A stretch of 64,000 bases of DNA from JAYPHU01 sp038127535 (GTDB lineage Bacteria > Pseudomonadota > Alphaproteobacteria > Rhodospirillales > UBA2165). Of this stretch, positions 16,953-26,594 are shown piece after piece; positions within the stretch are counted from its first letter, which is position 1, and each line of letters begins with the position of its first letter. Location: contig JAYPHU010000005.1 in assembly GCA_038127535.1 (NCBI GenBank), positions 62,001-126,000 on the forward strand, given 5' to 3'. The position numbers and the translations under genes were made by a program. The notes under the pieces were generated by a model. It worked only from the letters and a program-made list of their open reading frames with translations, was not told the DNA's origin and made no database searches.

Positions 16953-18382
16953 GAACCCTTCCCCTTAATCTCGGCACCATTCATTTCGTCGGCATCGGCG
17001 GGATCGGCATGAGCGGCATCGCCGAAGTGCTGCACAATCTCGGCTATTCTATTCAAGGCAGCGACATTGCCGAAGGGCCGAACGTCCAGCGGCTGCGCGC
17101 CATGGGGATCGATGTGTTGGTCGGCCACGCGGAAGATAATCTTGGTGAGGCCCGGGTGGTGGTGATCTCGTCCGCTGTTAAACAAGACAATCCGGAGGTG
17201 GAGGCCGCCCGTCAGCGGCTCATGCCGGTCGTGCGCCGCGCAGAAATGCTGGCCGAACTGATGCGGCTCAAATGGTCGGTCGCCGTCGGCGGCACCCACG
17301 GCAAAACGACCACCACCTCGATGGTGGCGGCCCTCTTGGATGCTGCTGATCTCGATCCGACGGTGATCAACGGCGGTATCATCAACGCCATCGGCTCCAA
17401 CGCCCGCCTGGGCGATGGCGAATGGATGGTGGTTGAGGCCGATGAGTCCGACGGTACGTTTATCAAACTGCCGGCGACTATCGCCGTGGTGACCAATATC
17501 GATTCCGAGCATATGGATCATTACGGCTCCTTCGACGCTTTGAGGGGCGCTTTTGACACGTTTGTCGAGAACATCCCGTTCTACGGATTTGCCGCACTCT
17601 GCATCGATGATGCGGAAGTACAGGCGATGATCCCGAGGGTCTCCGACCGGCGGATTGTCACCTACGGCACCAGCCCGCAAGCCGACATTCGTGCGGTTGA
17701 TCTTCGAAGCGATGCCGCCGGCTCCGTCTTTGATGTGGTGATTGCTGACCGGGCGTCCGGCGAAGAAGTGGTTCTGAAGGACCTGAGCCTGCCCATGCAC
17801 GGCGCGCACAATATGCTGAACGCCCTGGCGGCAATTACGGTCGCCACCGAAATGAACGTGGATGGCGAGGTCATTCGCAAGGCGCTGGCTTCGTTCGAAG
17901 GAGTGAAACGCCGCTTCACCAAAACCGGCATTGTCGACGATATAACCATCGTCGATGACTACGGTCATCATCCAGTGGAGATCAGCGCTGTTATGAGCGC
18001 GGCCCGCGCCGCTGCCCCGGACGGGCACTTGATCGCCGTGGTGCAGCCCCACCGCCACACGCGGCTTCGCGATCTGTTCGAGGAATTCTGCACCTGCTTC
18101 AACGATGCTGACACGGTAATCGTCGCCGATGTCTACCCGGCCGGCGAACAGCCGATCGAGGGTGTCGACCGGCAGGCGCTGATCGACGGATTGCGTAGTC
18201 ATGGCCACCGGAAGGTGGAAGCATTGGAAGACCCGGCGGACCTGGCTAGTCTCGTGAACCGGATTGCCGAGCCCGGCGACATGGTGATCTGTCTCGGCGC
18301 GGGGAACATCACGGCCTGGGCCAACCTGTTGCCGGACGAACTGGCGGCGTTGCGTAAGAGTAATCAGGAGGCGGCGGGATGA
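16949..18382 (+). CDS. murC: UDP-MurNAc:L-alanine ligase MurC
   Basis: 477-aa Mur ligase for the first stem-peptide residue. N-terminal HFVGIGGIGMSGIAEVL binds the nucleotide sugar, GGTHGKTTTTSM binds ATP, and DDYGHHPVEI marks the C-terminal domain. It overlaps murG and murB by four bases on each side. A long open frame on the opposite strand here is a shadow of its codon bias. Confidence 0.96.
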   Translation: MRTLPLNLGTIHFVGIGGIGMSGIAEVLHNLGYSIQGSDIAEGPNVQRLRAMGIDVLVGHAEDNLGEARVVVISSAVKQDNPEVEAARQRLMPVVRRAEMLAELMRLKWSVAVGGTHGKTTTTSMVAALLDAADLDPTVINGGIINAIGSNARLGDGEWMVVEADESDGTFIKLPATIAVVTNIDSEHMDHYGSFDALRGAFDTFVENIPFYGFAALCIDDAEVQAMIPRVSDRRIVTYGTSPQADIRAVDLRSDAAGSVFDVVIADRASGEEVVLKDLSLPMHGAHNMLNALAAITVATEMNVDGEVIRKALASFEGVKRRFTKTGIVDDITIVDDYGHHPVEISAVMSAARAAAPDGHLIAVVQPHRHTRLRDLFEEFCTCFNDADTVIVADVYPAGEQPIEGVDRQALIDGLRSHGHRKVEALEDPADLASLVNRIAEPGDMVICLGAGNITAWANLLPDELAALRKSNQEAAG

Positions 18383-19326
18383 TGGCGGCCTCGAGACACG
18401 CTCAACGCCTGATCGATCGTTTGCCGGCTGTGCGCGGCCGGTTGATCGAGGACGCGGCGCTGTCCAAGCTGACTTGGTTCCGGGTCGGCGGACCGGCGGA
18501 GGTGTTGTTCCGTCCGGCGGATGTCGATGATCTACAGTCGTTCCTGGCGGAAAAACCGGCGGACGTGCCGGTGACCGTGGTCGGTGTCGGCTCCAACCTG
18601 ATGGTGCGGGACGGCGGCATCCCCGGAGTGACCATTCGCCTGGGCGATGGTTTCTCGGACGTGGTCGTCACTGGTGCGACGATTATCGCCGGCGGCGGTG
18701 CGTCCAACCTAAAAGTCGCCAATGCGACCAAGAATGCCGGCTTGACCGGATTTGAGTTTCTTTGCGGCATTCCGGGCTCCGTCGGGGGCTCGCTACGCAT
18801 GAACGCTGGCGCGTACGGAGCGGAGATCGCCGGCATCATGACGTCGCTCACAGCGCTTAGCGGTTCCGGCGACCAGGTCGAGATCGGCGCGGCTGACATG
18901 GGCTATTCCTACCGCCATTCGGCGCTGCCCGATGATCACATCGTCATTAACGGCGTGTTCAAGGGCCGGGCAGGCGATGCGGACGAAATCGCCGCCGCCA
19001 TGGCCAAGATCCAGGCCGAGCGGGAAACCACCCAGCCGGTCAAATCTGCCACCGGCGGCAGCACTTTCGTGAATCCGGAAGGCCAAAAAGCCTGGGAACT
19101 GATCGATCAAGCCGGCGGCCGGGGACTGACCCGCGGCGGGGCGATGGTCTCGGAGAAACACACCAACTTCCTGATCAATACCGGTGAGGCGACCGCCGCC
19201 GACCTGGAAGGTTTGGGCGAAGAAGTCCGCCGCCGGGTGTTTGAGGAAACCGGCGTGACCCTTGAGTGGGAAATCCAGCGCATCGGCGTGCACGCCGGGG
19301 ATGGCCCCGAAGAGGTGGCGTCATGA
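18379..19326 (+). CDS. murB: UDP-N-acetylenolpyruvoylglucosamine reductase MurB
   Basis: 315-aa FAD enzyme that reduces enolpyruvyl-UDP-GlcNAc to UDP-MurNAc. FAD-binding stretches TWFRVGGPAEVLFRP and VGVGSNLMVRDGGIPG are clear, followed by GIPGSVGGSLRMNAGAYG and ATGGSTFVNPEG, typical of type II MurB. Tandem ATGs at 18379 and 18382; the first lies in the murC stop. It ends in an ATGA overlap with ddl. Confidence 0.95.
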   Translation: MMAASRHAQRLIDRLPAVRGRLIEDAALSKLTWFRVGGPAEVLFRPADVDDLQSFLAEKPADVPVTVVGVGSNLMVRDGGIPGVTIRLGDGFSDVVVTGATIIAGGGASNLKVANATKNAGLTGFEFLCGIPGSVGGSLRMNAGAYGAEIAGIMTSLTALSGSGDQVEIGAADMGYSYRHSALPDDHIVINGVFKGRAGDADEIAAAMAKIQAERETTQPVKSATGGSTFVNPEGQKAWELIDQAGGRGLTRGGAMVSEKHTNFLINTGEATAADLEGLGEEVRRRVFEETGVTLEWEIQRIGVHAGDGPEEVAS

Positions 19327-20225
19327 GCGGGCATGTGGCGGTTCTGATGGGCGGATGGTCCGCCGAGCGAGAAGTGTCTCTGGTCAGCGGCGCCGCCGTG
19401 GCAAAGGCGCTTGGCAATGCCGGTTACCGAGTAACGTCCATCGATGTGCAGCGGGACGTCGGCGCGCTTTTGACCCGCCTCTATCCGAAGCCCGATGTGG
19501 TTTTTAACGCGCTGCACGGCCGCTACGGCGAAGACGGCTGCATGCAGGGGCTGTTGAATATTCTCAATATTCCCTACACCCATTCCGGCGTTCTAGCCTC
19601 CGCACTGGCCATGGATAAGCCGACGGCCAAGGCGCAATTGGCCGCCGCCGGCATCAAGGTGCCCGAGCATCAACTGGTCACCCGCGAAGAGATTTTGGCG
19701 GGCGAGATCATGGACCCGCCCTATGTGATCAAGCCATTCAACGAAGGCTCCAGCGTCGGCGTGGTTCTAGTCCGGGACGGAGACAACTTTACGCCCGGCG
19801 ATGACGTGGCCGCTGCCGGCGAACGGGTCATGGTGGAACGTTTTATACCGGGCCGGGAACTGACCATAGCGGTGATGGGCGACCGGCCCCTCGGCGTCAC
19901 CGAGATCGGCACGTCTCGCACCTTCTATGATTACGAGGCCAAGTACGCGCCGGGCGGCTCTAAGCATACGATCCCGGCGGATGTGCCTGACGATGTGGCA
20001 GAAGAGGCCAAGCGTATTTCCGTTCTGGCTCACCAAGTCTTGGGTTGCCGGGGCGTCTCCCGCGCCGATATCCGCTACGACGGGACCGATCTTTATATGC
20101 TGGAGGTGAACACCCAGCCCGGCATGACGCCCACGTCCTTGGTACCCGAGCAGGCGGAGTATATGGATATCTCCTTTGAAGACTTGGTTGTGTGGATGGT
20201 GGAGGCGGCGGCATGCGACAGTTAA
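19323..20225 (+). CDS. ddl: D-alanine-D-alanine ligase
   Basis: 300-aa ATP-grasp enzyme supplying D-Ala-D-Ala to MurF. N-terminal VAVLMGGWSAEREVSLVSG, the ALHGRYGEDG loop, KPFNEGSSVGV and the metal-binding MLEVNTQPGMTPTSLVPEQA segment are diagnostic. The frame extends upstream into murB, but the ATG at 19323 (ATGA overlap) gives the family N-terminus. Its end overlaps ftsQ by 13 bases. Confidence 0.95.
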   Translation: MSGHVAVLMGGWSAEREVSLVSGAAVAKALGNAGYRVTSIDVQRDVGALLTRLYPKPDVVFNALHGRYGEDGCMQGLLNILNIPYTHSGVLASALAMDKPTAKAQLAAAGIKVPEHQLVTREEILAGEIMDPPYVIKPFNEGSSVGVVLVRDGDNFTPGDDVAAAGERVMVERFIPGRELTIAVMGDRPLGVTEIGTSRTFYDYEAKYAPGGSKHTIPADVPDDVAEEAKRISVLAHQVLGCRGVSRADIRYDGTDLYMLEVNTQPGMTPTSLVPEQAEYMDISFEDLVVWMVEAAACDS

Positions 20226-21100
20226 TCGCCTTCATCACCGGCAAAGCGTCCAAACGCGGAAAGCCCCGTCCGCGGGTCAAGCCCGTCTGGCGTCAGCCGG
20301 TGGCCATCATGGGGGTCATGATGTTGGTCGCCGTCGGCGCGGGCAGCGGGTCCTGGTGGATTTGGAACCAGGGCTGGATACAGGACACGGCGCTCCGGGC
20401 CAAATGGGCGATGCTCGCCGGTAGCGGCAAATCGGGTCTGTCGGTCCAGGAAATCTTTGTCGAAGGCCGGGTTGAGACCGATAAGGATCAGCTTTTGAAT
20501 GCGCTCCGGCTCAAGCGAGGGGCCCCGATCCTCACGTTCGATCCCCATGCCGCCCGCCGGCGGGTGGAATCCCTGCCGTGGATCCGGACTGCGGTGATCG
20601 AACGGCAGCTTCCCGACGTCATTCATATGCGAATCGTCGAGCGCCGGCCGCTCGCCATTTGGCAAAACAACAGCCGGTTCATGCTGATTGATACCGAGGG
20701 GAAGCCTATTCCGATCCGCCATATCGGGCGGTTCAGCAACCTGATCATCGTGGTCGGACAGAAGGCGCCGAGCCACGCGTCGGGGCTTTTGGACATTCTG
20801 GCGACGGAACCCGAATTGGCCAAACGTGTGAAGGCTGCCGTGTGGATCGGTAATCGCCGCTGGAATTTACATTTCGATAACAATGTCAGTGCAAAATTAC
20901 CAGAGAGGGATGCCTTACAAGCGTGGGTGCAGCTGGCTGATATGCAGCGGAAGCACAAAGTTTTGGATAACGACATCGCGGGCGTCGACCTGCGGCTGCC
21001 CGATCGCCTGATCATCCGACGGGTGCCGGGCGTCGATAAGGATGTGATTCCGGTTTTGCCCAAGTTCCCCGAGCGCGCGAAACCCGGTCATGAAACCTAA
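20213..21100 (+). CDS. ftsQ: Cell division protein FtsQ
   Basis: 295-aa bitopic divisome protein: a basic cytoplasmic N-terminus, one membrane helix (about 26-48), then a periplasmic POTRA domain starting at SVQEIFVEGRVETD, followed by the FtsQ domain (RRPLAIWQNNSRFMLID). The ATG at 20213 follows GGAGG and overlaps the ddl stop. It recruits FtsBL and sits in its usual place between ddl and ftsA. Confidence 0.93.
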   Translation: MRQLIAFITGKASKRGKPRPRVKPVWRQPVAIMGVMMLVAVGAGSGSWWIWNQGWIQDTALRAKWAMLAGSGKSGLSVQEIFVEGRVETDKDQLLNALRLKRGAPILTFDPHAARRRVESLPWIRTAVIERQLPDVIHMRIVERRPLAIWQNNSRFMLIDTEGKPIPIRHIGRFSNLIIVVGQKAPSHASGLLDILATEPELAKRVKAAVWIGNRRWNLHFDNNVSAKLPERDALQAWVQLADMQRKHKVLDNDIAGVDLRLPDRLIIRRVPGVDKDVIPVLPKFPERAKPGHET

Positions 21101-21111
21101 GGTCTGAAGGA

Positions 21112-22377
21112 ATGAGTGAGAAGCGGAAAGTTAAGAACGGGACAAGAAACGGGCTGATAACGGCGATCGATATCGGATCGACGAAGGTCGCCTGCTTTAT
21201 TGCGCGCGAGAAGAGCGACGGCTCTGCCGAGGTGATCGGTATCGGCCACCAAGTGTCCAACGGGCTCCGCAACGGCAATATTGTCGATATGGACCGGGTT
21301 GAAGGCTCGATCCGTAGCGCGGTAGAAGCCGCCGAACAAATGGCCGGTGAAAATGTCCGGGAAGTCATGGTCGGCATGGCCGGCGGCGTGCCCGATTCGA
21401 AGCTTATTTCCTTTGATGTCGCCATTTCCGGTCATGAGATCGGCGATGCGGACCTCAAACGCGCCCTGGACCCGACATGGCTCTATGCCCAGCAAAAATC
21501 CGACCGGCAGGTTATTCATACCCTGCCTGTCGGCTACAGCATCGACGGCAACCGGGGTGTACGCGATCCGCGCGGCATGTACGGCGAGAAGCTGGGCGTC
21601 AATATGCACATCATGACCGCTGCGTCCGGCTCGATCCGCAATCTGGAAGCCTGTGTTAACCGCTGTCATCTGGACGTCAGTGATGTGGTCATTGCGCCCT
21701 ATGCTGCGGGTCTCGCCTGCTTGGTCGAGGACGAGAAAGAGCTGGGCGCGATCTGCCTTGATATGGGCGGCGGCACCACGACGATCTCCGTCTTCTTTGA
21801 CGGCGAAGTTTTATTCGTCGACAGTATCCCCGTGGGCGGCGCCCATGTGACCAACGATATCGCCCGTGGTCTTTCCGCGCCGCTGGCCTACGCGGAGCGG
21901 ATGAAGACGTTGTACGGTAGCGCTGTCGCGTCGCCGTCGGATGACCAGGAGCTGATCAAGATACCGCTGGTCGGCGAGGGCGAGGAGGAATCCAATCAAA
22001 TTCCCCGGTCCATGCTGATCGGTATCGTCCAGCCTCGCCTGGAAGAGATATTCGAGATGGTCAAACAACGGCTCGACGAGACAGGCTTTGATCAGGTCGC
22101 CGGCCGCCGTGTGGTTCTGACCGGCGGCGGCAGTCAATTAACCGGTGTCGCCGAACTGGCGGGCACCATGCTGAACAAACAAGTGCGGATCGGCCGTCCG
22201 GTGAACATTCCCGGTCTGGCGGAATCCGCGAACGGACCCGCCTTCTCGGTCTGCGCCGGGCTGGTTCAATACGCGATTAAGGAGCGCTCCGAGGAGGCGA
22301 TGCCGTCCTTCGGAACAATAGAGGTGCCCGCAAGCCGGTTCGGTCGGCTCGGGCAATGGTTACGTGATCACATCTGA
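21112..22377 (+). CDS. ftsA: Cell division protein FtsA
   Basis: 421-aa actin-like ATPase that tethers FtsZ to the membrane. It shows the actin-fold phosphate motifs IDIGSTKVACFIA near the N-terminus and LDMGGGTTTISVF in the second half, plus VVLTGGGSQLTGV. The C-terminus FGRLGQWLRDHI is an amphipathic membrane-targeting helix. An 11-base gap separates it from ftsQ and the gap to ftsZ is about 130 bases. Confidence 0.95.
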   Translation: MSEKRKVKNGTRNGLITAIDIGSTKVACFIAREKSDGSAEVIGIGHQVSNGLRNGNIVDMDRVEGSIRSAVEAAEQMAGENVREVMVGMAGGVPDSKLISFDVAISGHEIGDADLKRALDPTWLYAQQKSDRQVIHTLPVGYSIDGNRGVRDPRGMYGEKLGVNMHIMTAASGSIRNLEACVNRCHLDVSDVVIAPYAAGLACLVEDEKELGAICLDMGGGTTTISVFFDGEVLFVDSIPVGGAHVTNDIARGLSAPLAYAERMKTLYGSAVASPSDDQELIKIPLVGEGEEESNQIPRSMLIGIVQPRLEEIFEMVKQRLDETGFDQVAGRRVVLTGGGSQLTGVAELAGTMLNKQVRIGRPVNIPGLAESANGPAFSVCAGLVQYAIKERSEEAMPSFGTIEVPASRFGRLGQWLRDHI

Positions 22378-22391
22378 TCGCACTTTTCATC

Positions 22392-22410
22392 CGCCCCGGC
22401 ACGAGGGGCG
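22392..22410 (+). other. Hairpin in the ftsA-ftsZ spacer
   Basis: CGCCCC (22392-22397) and GGGGCG (22405-22410) form a 6-bp GC stem with a 7-base loop, just after ftsA. No T-tract follows, so it is unlikely to be a terminator; it could protect or process the transcript ahead of ftsZ. The rest of this 131-base spacer has no gene. Confidence 0.3.
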
Positions 22411-22508
22411 ACACGTTATCTGTCCTCAATCGGGGGGATGTATGCGTCTGCCGGCGGGAGAAACCAGCCGGATTTTAGGCGGCGTTACAATGAGGTTTGG
22501 AGGTCCAA

Positions 22509-24425
22509 ATGACGATTAATCTCACAGTACCTACGGTGAGCAACTCGGCGGAGTTGAAGCCGCGCATTTCGGTTATCGGCGTCGGGGGCGCCGGCGGAAA
22601 TGCGGTCAATAACATGATCCATAGCGGCTTGGAGGGTGTCGAGTTTATCGTCGCCAATTCGGACGCACAGGCATTGGGCCATTCGGCCTGCGAGCGCCGT
22701 ATCCAGATGGGTACCGAGGTGACCCAGGGTCTGGGCGCCGGGTCCAACCCGGATATCGGCCGGGCGGCAGCGGAAGAGTCGCTCGAGGAAATTCTCGCCC
22801 ATATGCGCGATTCCAATATGGTGTTTGTGACCGCCGGTCTGGGCGGCGGAACCGGCACCGGTGCGGCCCCTGTGATTGCCCGGGCGGCACGGGAATACGG
22901 CATCCTTACTGTCGGAGTGGTCACCAAGCCGTTCCAATTCGAAGGCGCCAACCGGATGAAAATCGCAGAGGCGGGTCTGGAAGAACTGCAGCAGTACGTG
23001 GACACGCTGTTAATCATTCCGAACCAAAACCTGTTCCGGGTGGCCAATGAGAAAACCACCTTCGCCGACGCCTTCAAGATGGCGGACGATGTTCTCTACT
23101 CCGGCGTCCGGGGCGTCACCGACCTGATGGTGATGCCGGGCCTAATCAATCTCGACTTTGCCGACATCAAGGCTGTGATGAGCGAGATGGGTAAGGCCAT
23201 GATGGGCACCGGTGAAGCCGAGGGCGAACGCCGGGCAGTCGAAGCCGCCGAGGCGGCCATCGCCAACCCGCTGTTAGACGATACGTCCATGAGCGGCGCG
23301 CGCGGGGTGTTGATCAATATCACCGCAGGCTCCGACATTACGCTGTTCGAAGTGGATGAGGCCGCCAACCGCATCCGCGACGAAGTGGCCGACGACGCCA
23401 ACATCATTTTTGGTTCCACCTTCGAGGAAAGTCTGGAGGGCCGGGTCCGCGTCTCCGTGGTTGCTACCGGCATCGAGAGCATCGTCGGTGTCCAGCCGCG
23501 CCCCGTGGTGCGACAGGTGACGGATGCTACCGAGAAGCCAGGCGCCATCCCGGCGCTCGCGCCGAAACTGCCCGAACCGGTTCAGCAGAAAACGGTCGCG
23601 GAGGCCGCGCCTGCCGCCAAACCGGCTGGCTTTTTTATTCCGTCAACGCCTGCTCCCACGCCGGAGCCGGTTGCGGAAGCTGAGGACGAGCAGCAGGTTG
23701 ATCTCGAAGAGGCCGTGGCCGAGGCGATTGCCACTGAGGAGGTTCAGCCCGCTGCCGCGCCTGAGCCGGTCGAGGTCAGAGCTGACGAGGACGTATTTAT
23801 CCCGTCCGCACCGGCGGAAGTTGAGGCTAAAAGTGATCTGGTGAAGACCGCCGATCCGTTTGCGGAAGCCGACATGATTAATGCGGGCAGCAAGCGCGAA
23901 GAGCAGAAGCCGGCCAAGAAGTCAGGTTTGAATCTGTTCGAACGAGTGACCGGGATTACCCGGGGCGAGAAAAAGCCGGAGTGGAAAGAACGCATTCTGC
24001 CGCCGCCGGTGACGCCGGCCCCGCCCGAATGCCGGGAAGAGCCGCAGATCGCCGCGGTGGTACCGCTGCCCGAACCGAAACCGGTTAAAGAGCCAGTCGC
24101 CGAATCCGCTCCGGCCGCAGAAGCAGCGCCGGAGCCCGAGGTGCAGCCGGTCGAGCCCGCTGTTGCGGTTGCCGACCCTGCCCCTGAAGCGGTGGACGAG
24201 ACGCCGCCGGCGATGTCTGAACCGGCTGCAGAGGTTGCGGTAAAACCTGCGCCCCAACCTGCGCCCGAATCGGTCGCCGAATCCGCGCCAGAGCCCGCCG
24301 AGAAGCCCGACTCCGCACCGCAAAGCCTGTTGGAAGACGAGCAACCGGGCTCGCCGATCATGGGGCCGCAGGAGGACGAAGATCTCCTTGATATTCCTGC
24401 GTTTTTACGCCGTCAGGCAAACTAA
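22509..24425 (+). CDS. ftsZ: Cell division GTPase FtsZ, long-linker form
   Basis: 638-aa tubulin-like GTPase that forms the Z-ring. The core (1 to about 320) has IGVGGAGGNAVNNM near the N-terminus, the GTP motif GGGTGTG (112-118) and the T7 loop region. A linker of nearly 300 residues follows, rich in Pro, Ala, Glu and Val, interrupted by a conserved GLNLFERVTGITRG stretch seen in alphaproteobacterial FtsZ. The final LLDIPAFLRRQAN is the conserved C-terminal peptide that binds FtsA and other partners. The ATG at 22509 follows GGAGG with 5-base spacing; an upstream in-frame codon at 22497 is less likely. Most bacterial FtsZ proteins are about 380-400 aa, so the linker is long but typical of related alphaproteobacteria. 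Confidence 0.96.
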   Translation: MTINLTVPTVSNSAELKPRISVIGVGGAGGNAVNNMIHSGLEGVEFIVANSDAQALGHSACERRIQMGTEVTQGLGAGSNPDIGRAAAEESLEEILAHMRDSNMVFVTAGLGGGTGTGAAPVIARAAREYGILTVGVVTKPFQFEGANRMKIAEAGLEELQQYVDTLLIIPNQNLFRVANEKTTFADAFKMADDVLYSGVRGVTDLMVMPGLINLDFADIKAVMSEMGKAMMGTGEAEGERRAVEAAEAAIANPLLDDTSMSGARGVLINITAGSDITLFEVDEAANRIRDEVADDANIIFGSTFEESLEGRVRVSVVATGIESIVGVQPRPVVRQVTDATEKPGAIPALAPKLPEPVQQKTVAEAAPAAKPAGFFIPSTPAPTPEPVAEAEDEQQVDLEEAVAEAIATEEVQPAAAPEPVEVRADEDVFIPSAPAEVEAKSDLVKTADPFAEADMINAGSKREEQKPAKKSGLNLFERVTGITRGEKKPEWKERILPPPVTPAPPECREEPQIAAVVPLPEPKPVKEPVAESAPAAEAAPEPEVQPVEPAVAVADPAPEAVDETPPAMSEPAAEVAVKPAPQPAPESVAESAPEPAEKPDSAPQSLLEDEQPGSPIMGPQEDEDLLDIPAFLRRQAN

Positions 24426-24447
24426 GCGTTAACCTTTGACGGCGTAA
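24405..24447 (+). other. Perfect 11-bp inverted repeat at the end of ftsZ
   Basis: TTACGCCGTCA (24405-24415, in the last ftsZ codons) and TGACGGCGTAA (24437-24447) are exact inverse complements around a 21-base loop. No T-run follows, so it may be a processing, stability or protein-binding site rather than a simple terminator. The remaining spacer to lpxC (to 24623) has no gene. Confidence 0.4.
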
Positions 24448-24623
24448 CATTCTGCAACATTTGTTGATTTGAGTGGTTCTGGGATGGTTGCTACACCTTC
24501 CCAGAAGCCTCAGGTCAAAAGGGGGACATTTCGGGGCCGATCAACGCCAGACAATACCGGTGCGCGCCATAAGGTGATGCCGGATTTTGCAAAAGTTAAG
24601 CGCTCCCGTGGAACGTTGTACGA

Positions 24624-25634
24624 ATGAATAATCTTGGGACTCCCGTCATACCAGCCGAAACCTCCGATGCCGCGTCTTTGGCCGAGGAACTCAAGCTTTC
24701 ACCGAACCAGACCACGCTGAATCGCGCTATTCATTGCGCCGGCGTGGCGCTGCATTCGGGTAAGAAGGTTTCCTTGACCTTGAAGCCGGCCCCGGCAAAT
24801 ACCTGCATTATCTTCCGCCGCATCGACCTGCCCGGCCAGCCTGAAGTGGCGGCCTCTTGGGACAATGTGGTCGATACACGGATGTGCACGACGCTCGGCG
24901 ACGGCGGCGAGGTTACCATCTCCACCGTCGAACATTTGATGGCGGCGATTTCCGGCAGCCATGTGGACAACATGATTGTCGAGCTGGACGGACCGGAAGT
25001 GCCGGTCATGGACGGCAGTTCTCAGCCGTTCATTTTCCTGATCGAATGCGCCGGTGTGACCGAACTTGATGCGCGCCGCCGGGTGATTGAAATCCTTAAG
25101 CCGGTCAAAGTGGCTGAAGACAATTGGTTGGCTGAATTGCTGCCGTCGAACAGTTTCTCCGTCGGCTTCGAGATCGAATTCGACAACAGCGCGGTGTCCC
25201 GTCAGGAAATTTCCGTCAGACTGGTTAATGGCACCTTCAAGAAAGAAATCGCCCGCGCCCGCACCTTCGGCTTCGCCCACGAGGTGGAGCAACTTCGAGC
25301 CGCCGGCCTTGGCCTTGGCGGATCGCTGGACAATGCGGTGATCGTGGACGGCGATAAGATTCTGAATGACGGCGGCCTCCGTTATGACGACGAATTTGTC
25401 CGTCATAAGGTCCTGGATGCGGTCGGAGACCTGTATCTCGCCGGTGGCGCCATTCGTGGCCATTATCGCGGTGTGCGCGCCGGTCACCGGGTGACCAACC
25501 TTCTGCTGCGAAAATTGTTCGCCGATCCGTCCGCCTGGCGTTATGTGGAGCTGAGCGGTGACGAAGCCGCTGTCGGCCGCGGGTATACCCCGGTTGAAAA
25601 TGACGAGGATGCCCCGGTCGCCGCCGTAGGCTAG
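24624..25634 (+). CDS. lpxC: UDP-3-O-acyl-GlcNAc deacetylase LpxC
   Basis: 336-aa zinc hydrolase committing UDP-GlcNAc to lipid A synthesis. Zinc ligands are in STVEHLMAA (His104) and RHKVLDAVGDLYLAG (His261, Asp265); the catalytic His288 is in RAGHRVTN. The core begins at QTTLNRAIHCAGVALHSG (about 29), so this start gives an N-terminal extension of about 28 residues relative to most LpxC proteins; a later start is possible but no better ATG is seen. The gene closes the dcw-type cluster and is followed by a strong terminator. Confidence 0.95.
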   Translation: MNNLGTPVIPAETSDAASLAEELKLSPNQTTLNRAIHCAGVALHSGKKVSLTLKPAPANTCIIFRRIDLPGQPEVAASWDNVVDTRMCTTLGDGGEVTISTVEHLMAAISGSHVDNMIVELDGPEVPVMDGSSQPFIFLIECAGVTELDARRRVIEILKPVKVAEDNWLAELLPSNSFSVGFEIEFDNSAVSRQEISVRLVNGTFKKEIARARTFGFAHEVEQLRAAGLGLGGSLDNAVIVDGDKILNDGGLRYDDEFVRHKVLDAVGDLYLAGGAIRGHYRGVRAGHRVTNLLLRKLFADPSAWRYVELSGDEAAVGRGYTPVENDEDAPVAAVG

Positions 25635-25659
25635 ACTCTCGTTTGGATTAAGTAATAAG

Positions 25660-25687
25660 CCGTTCGGGTAAACCGGACGGTTTTTTT
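25660..25687 (+). terminator. Intrinsic terminator after lpxC
   Basis: CCGTTCGG (25660-25667) pairs with CCGGACGG (25673-25680), one G-U pair included, and is followed directly by seven T (25681-25687). It lies 26 bases after the lpxC stop and separates the division/lipid A operon from bamD. Confidence 0.88.
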
Positions 25688-25739
25688 GCACCCCCTTTTG
25701 GGCTATAAAGGGGGCTTATTCCAGGGATCATCACGGTTC

Positions 25740-26555
25740 ATGAAAAGACTAGAAACCCTTGCCCAGTTCAGGATCGCTGCATTTGCCATCATCGCTGTGA
25801 CGCTGGCCGCCTGCGCCGAGGATGAAACCCCGTATGTGGAGCGCCCGGTCGAGCTTCTTTACAATGAAGCCAAGAACAGTCTGGATGCCGGCGAATACAA
25901 GCTGGCCGCCGAAACCTTCGACGAGGTGGACCGTCAGCATCCGTATTCGTTTTGGGCCACCAAGGCGCAGCTTATGTCCGCCTATTCATACTATTTGGAC
26001 AACAAGTACGACGACGCCATCATCGGCCTCGACCGGTTTATTCAATTGCATCCGTCTAATCCGTCGGTCGCCTACGCTCACTATCTCAAGGCTCTGTCCT
26101 ACTACGAACAAATCTCCGATGTCGGCCGGGATCAGAAAATGACTGAGCTGGCGCTGAAGCTCCTGTCCGAGGTGGTCACCCGGTTTCCGACTACGCAATA
26201 TGCACGGGATGCCAAACTCAAAATTGATCTGACGCGGGATCACCTGGCTGGCAAGGAAATGGAGATCGGCCGCTATTATCACAATCAGGGACAGTTCCTG
26301 GCGGCCATCAACCGCTTTAAGGTGGTTGTCGATAGGTATCAGACCACGACCCATGTGCCCGAAGCGTTACACCGCCTGACCGAAGCTTATTTGTCTTTGG
26401 GCCTGACAGAACAGGCGAGCAAGACAGCGGCCATCCTTGGCCATAACTTCCCCGGCAGCGATTGGTACGTGGATTCTTACGAAATCGTGGAACAAAAAAC
26501 GGTCTGGCCTCAGGAAGAGAAGAAAGAGGCCCCCTGGTACTGGCCGTTCAACTAA
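25740..26555 (+). CDS. bamD: Outer membrane assembly lipoprotein BamD (ComL)
   Basis: 271-aa lipoprotein of the BAM complex. The signal peptide ends in a lipobox LAAC with the lipidated Cys at residue 25. TPR-like repeats follow: ELLYNEAKNSLDAGEYKLAAETF, then further helices with PTTQYARDAKLK and FPGSDWYVD near the end. The frame begins upstream at 25686 over the terminator, but the ATG at 25740 is the true start. Gene order lpxC-bamD-recN-ligA is conserved in alphaproteobacteria. Confidence 0.93.
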   Translation: MKRLETLAQFRIAAFAIIAVTLAACAEDETPYVERPVELLYNEAKNSLDAGEYKLAAETFDEVDRQHPYSFWATKAQLMSAYSYYLDNKYDDAIIGLDRFIQLHPSNPSVAYAHYLKALSYYEQISDVGRDQKMTELALKLLSEVVTRFPTTQYARDAKLKIDLTRDHLAGKEMEIGRYYHNQGQFLAAINRFKVVVDRYQTTTHVPEALHRLTEAYLSLGLTEQASKTAAILGHNFPGSDWYVDSYEIVEQKTVWPQEEKKEAPWYWPFN

Positions 26556-26594
26556 ACCTCGGGATCGCTCGGTCCTGATGACATCAAACCGGTC

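Noticed and set aside
16706..18208. 500-codon open frame antisense to murC
   Set aside because: It mirrors the codon bias of murC, has no family motifs, and murC itself is unmistakable.
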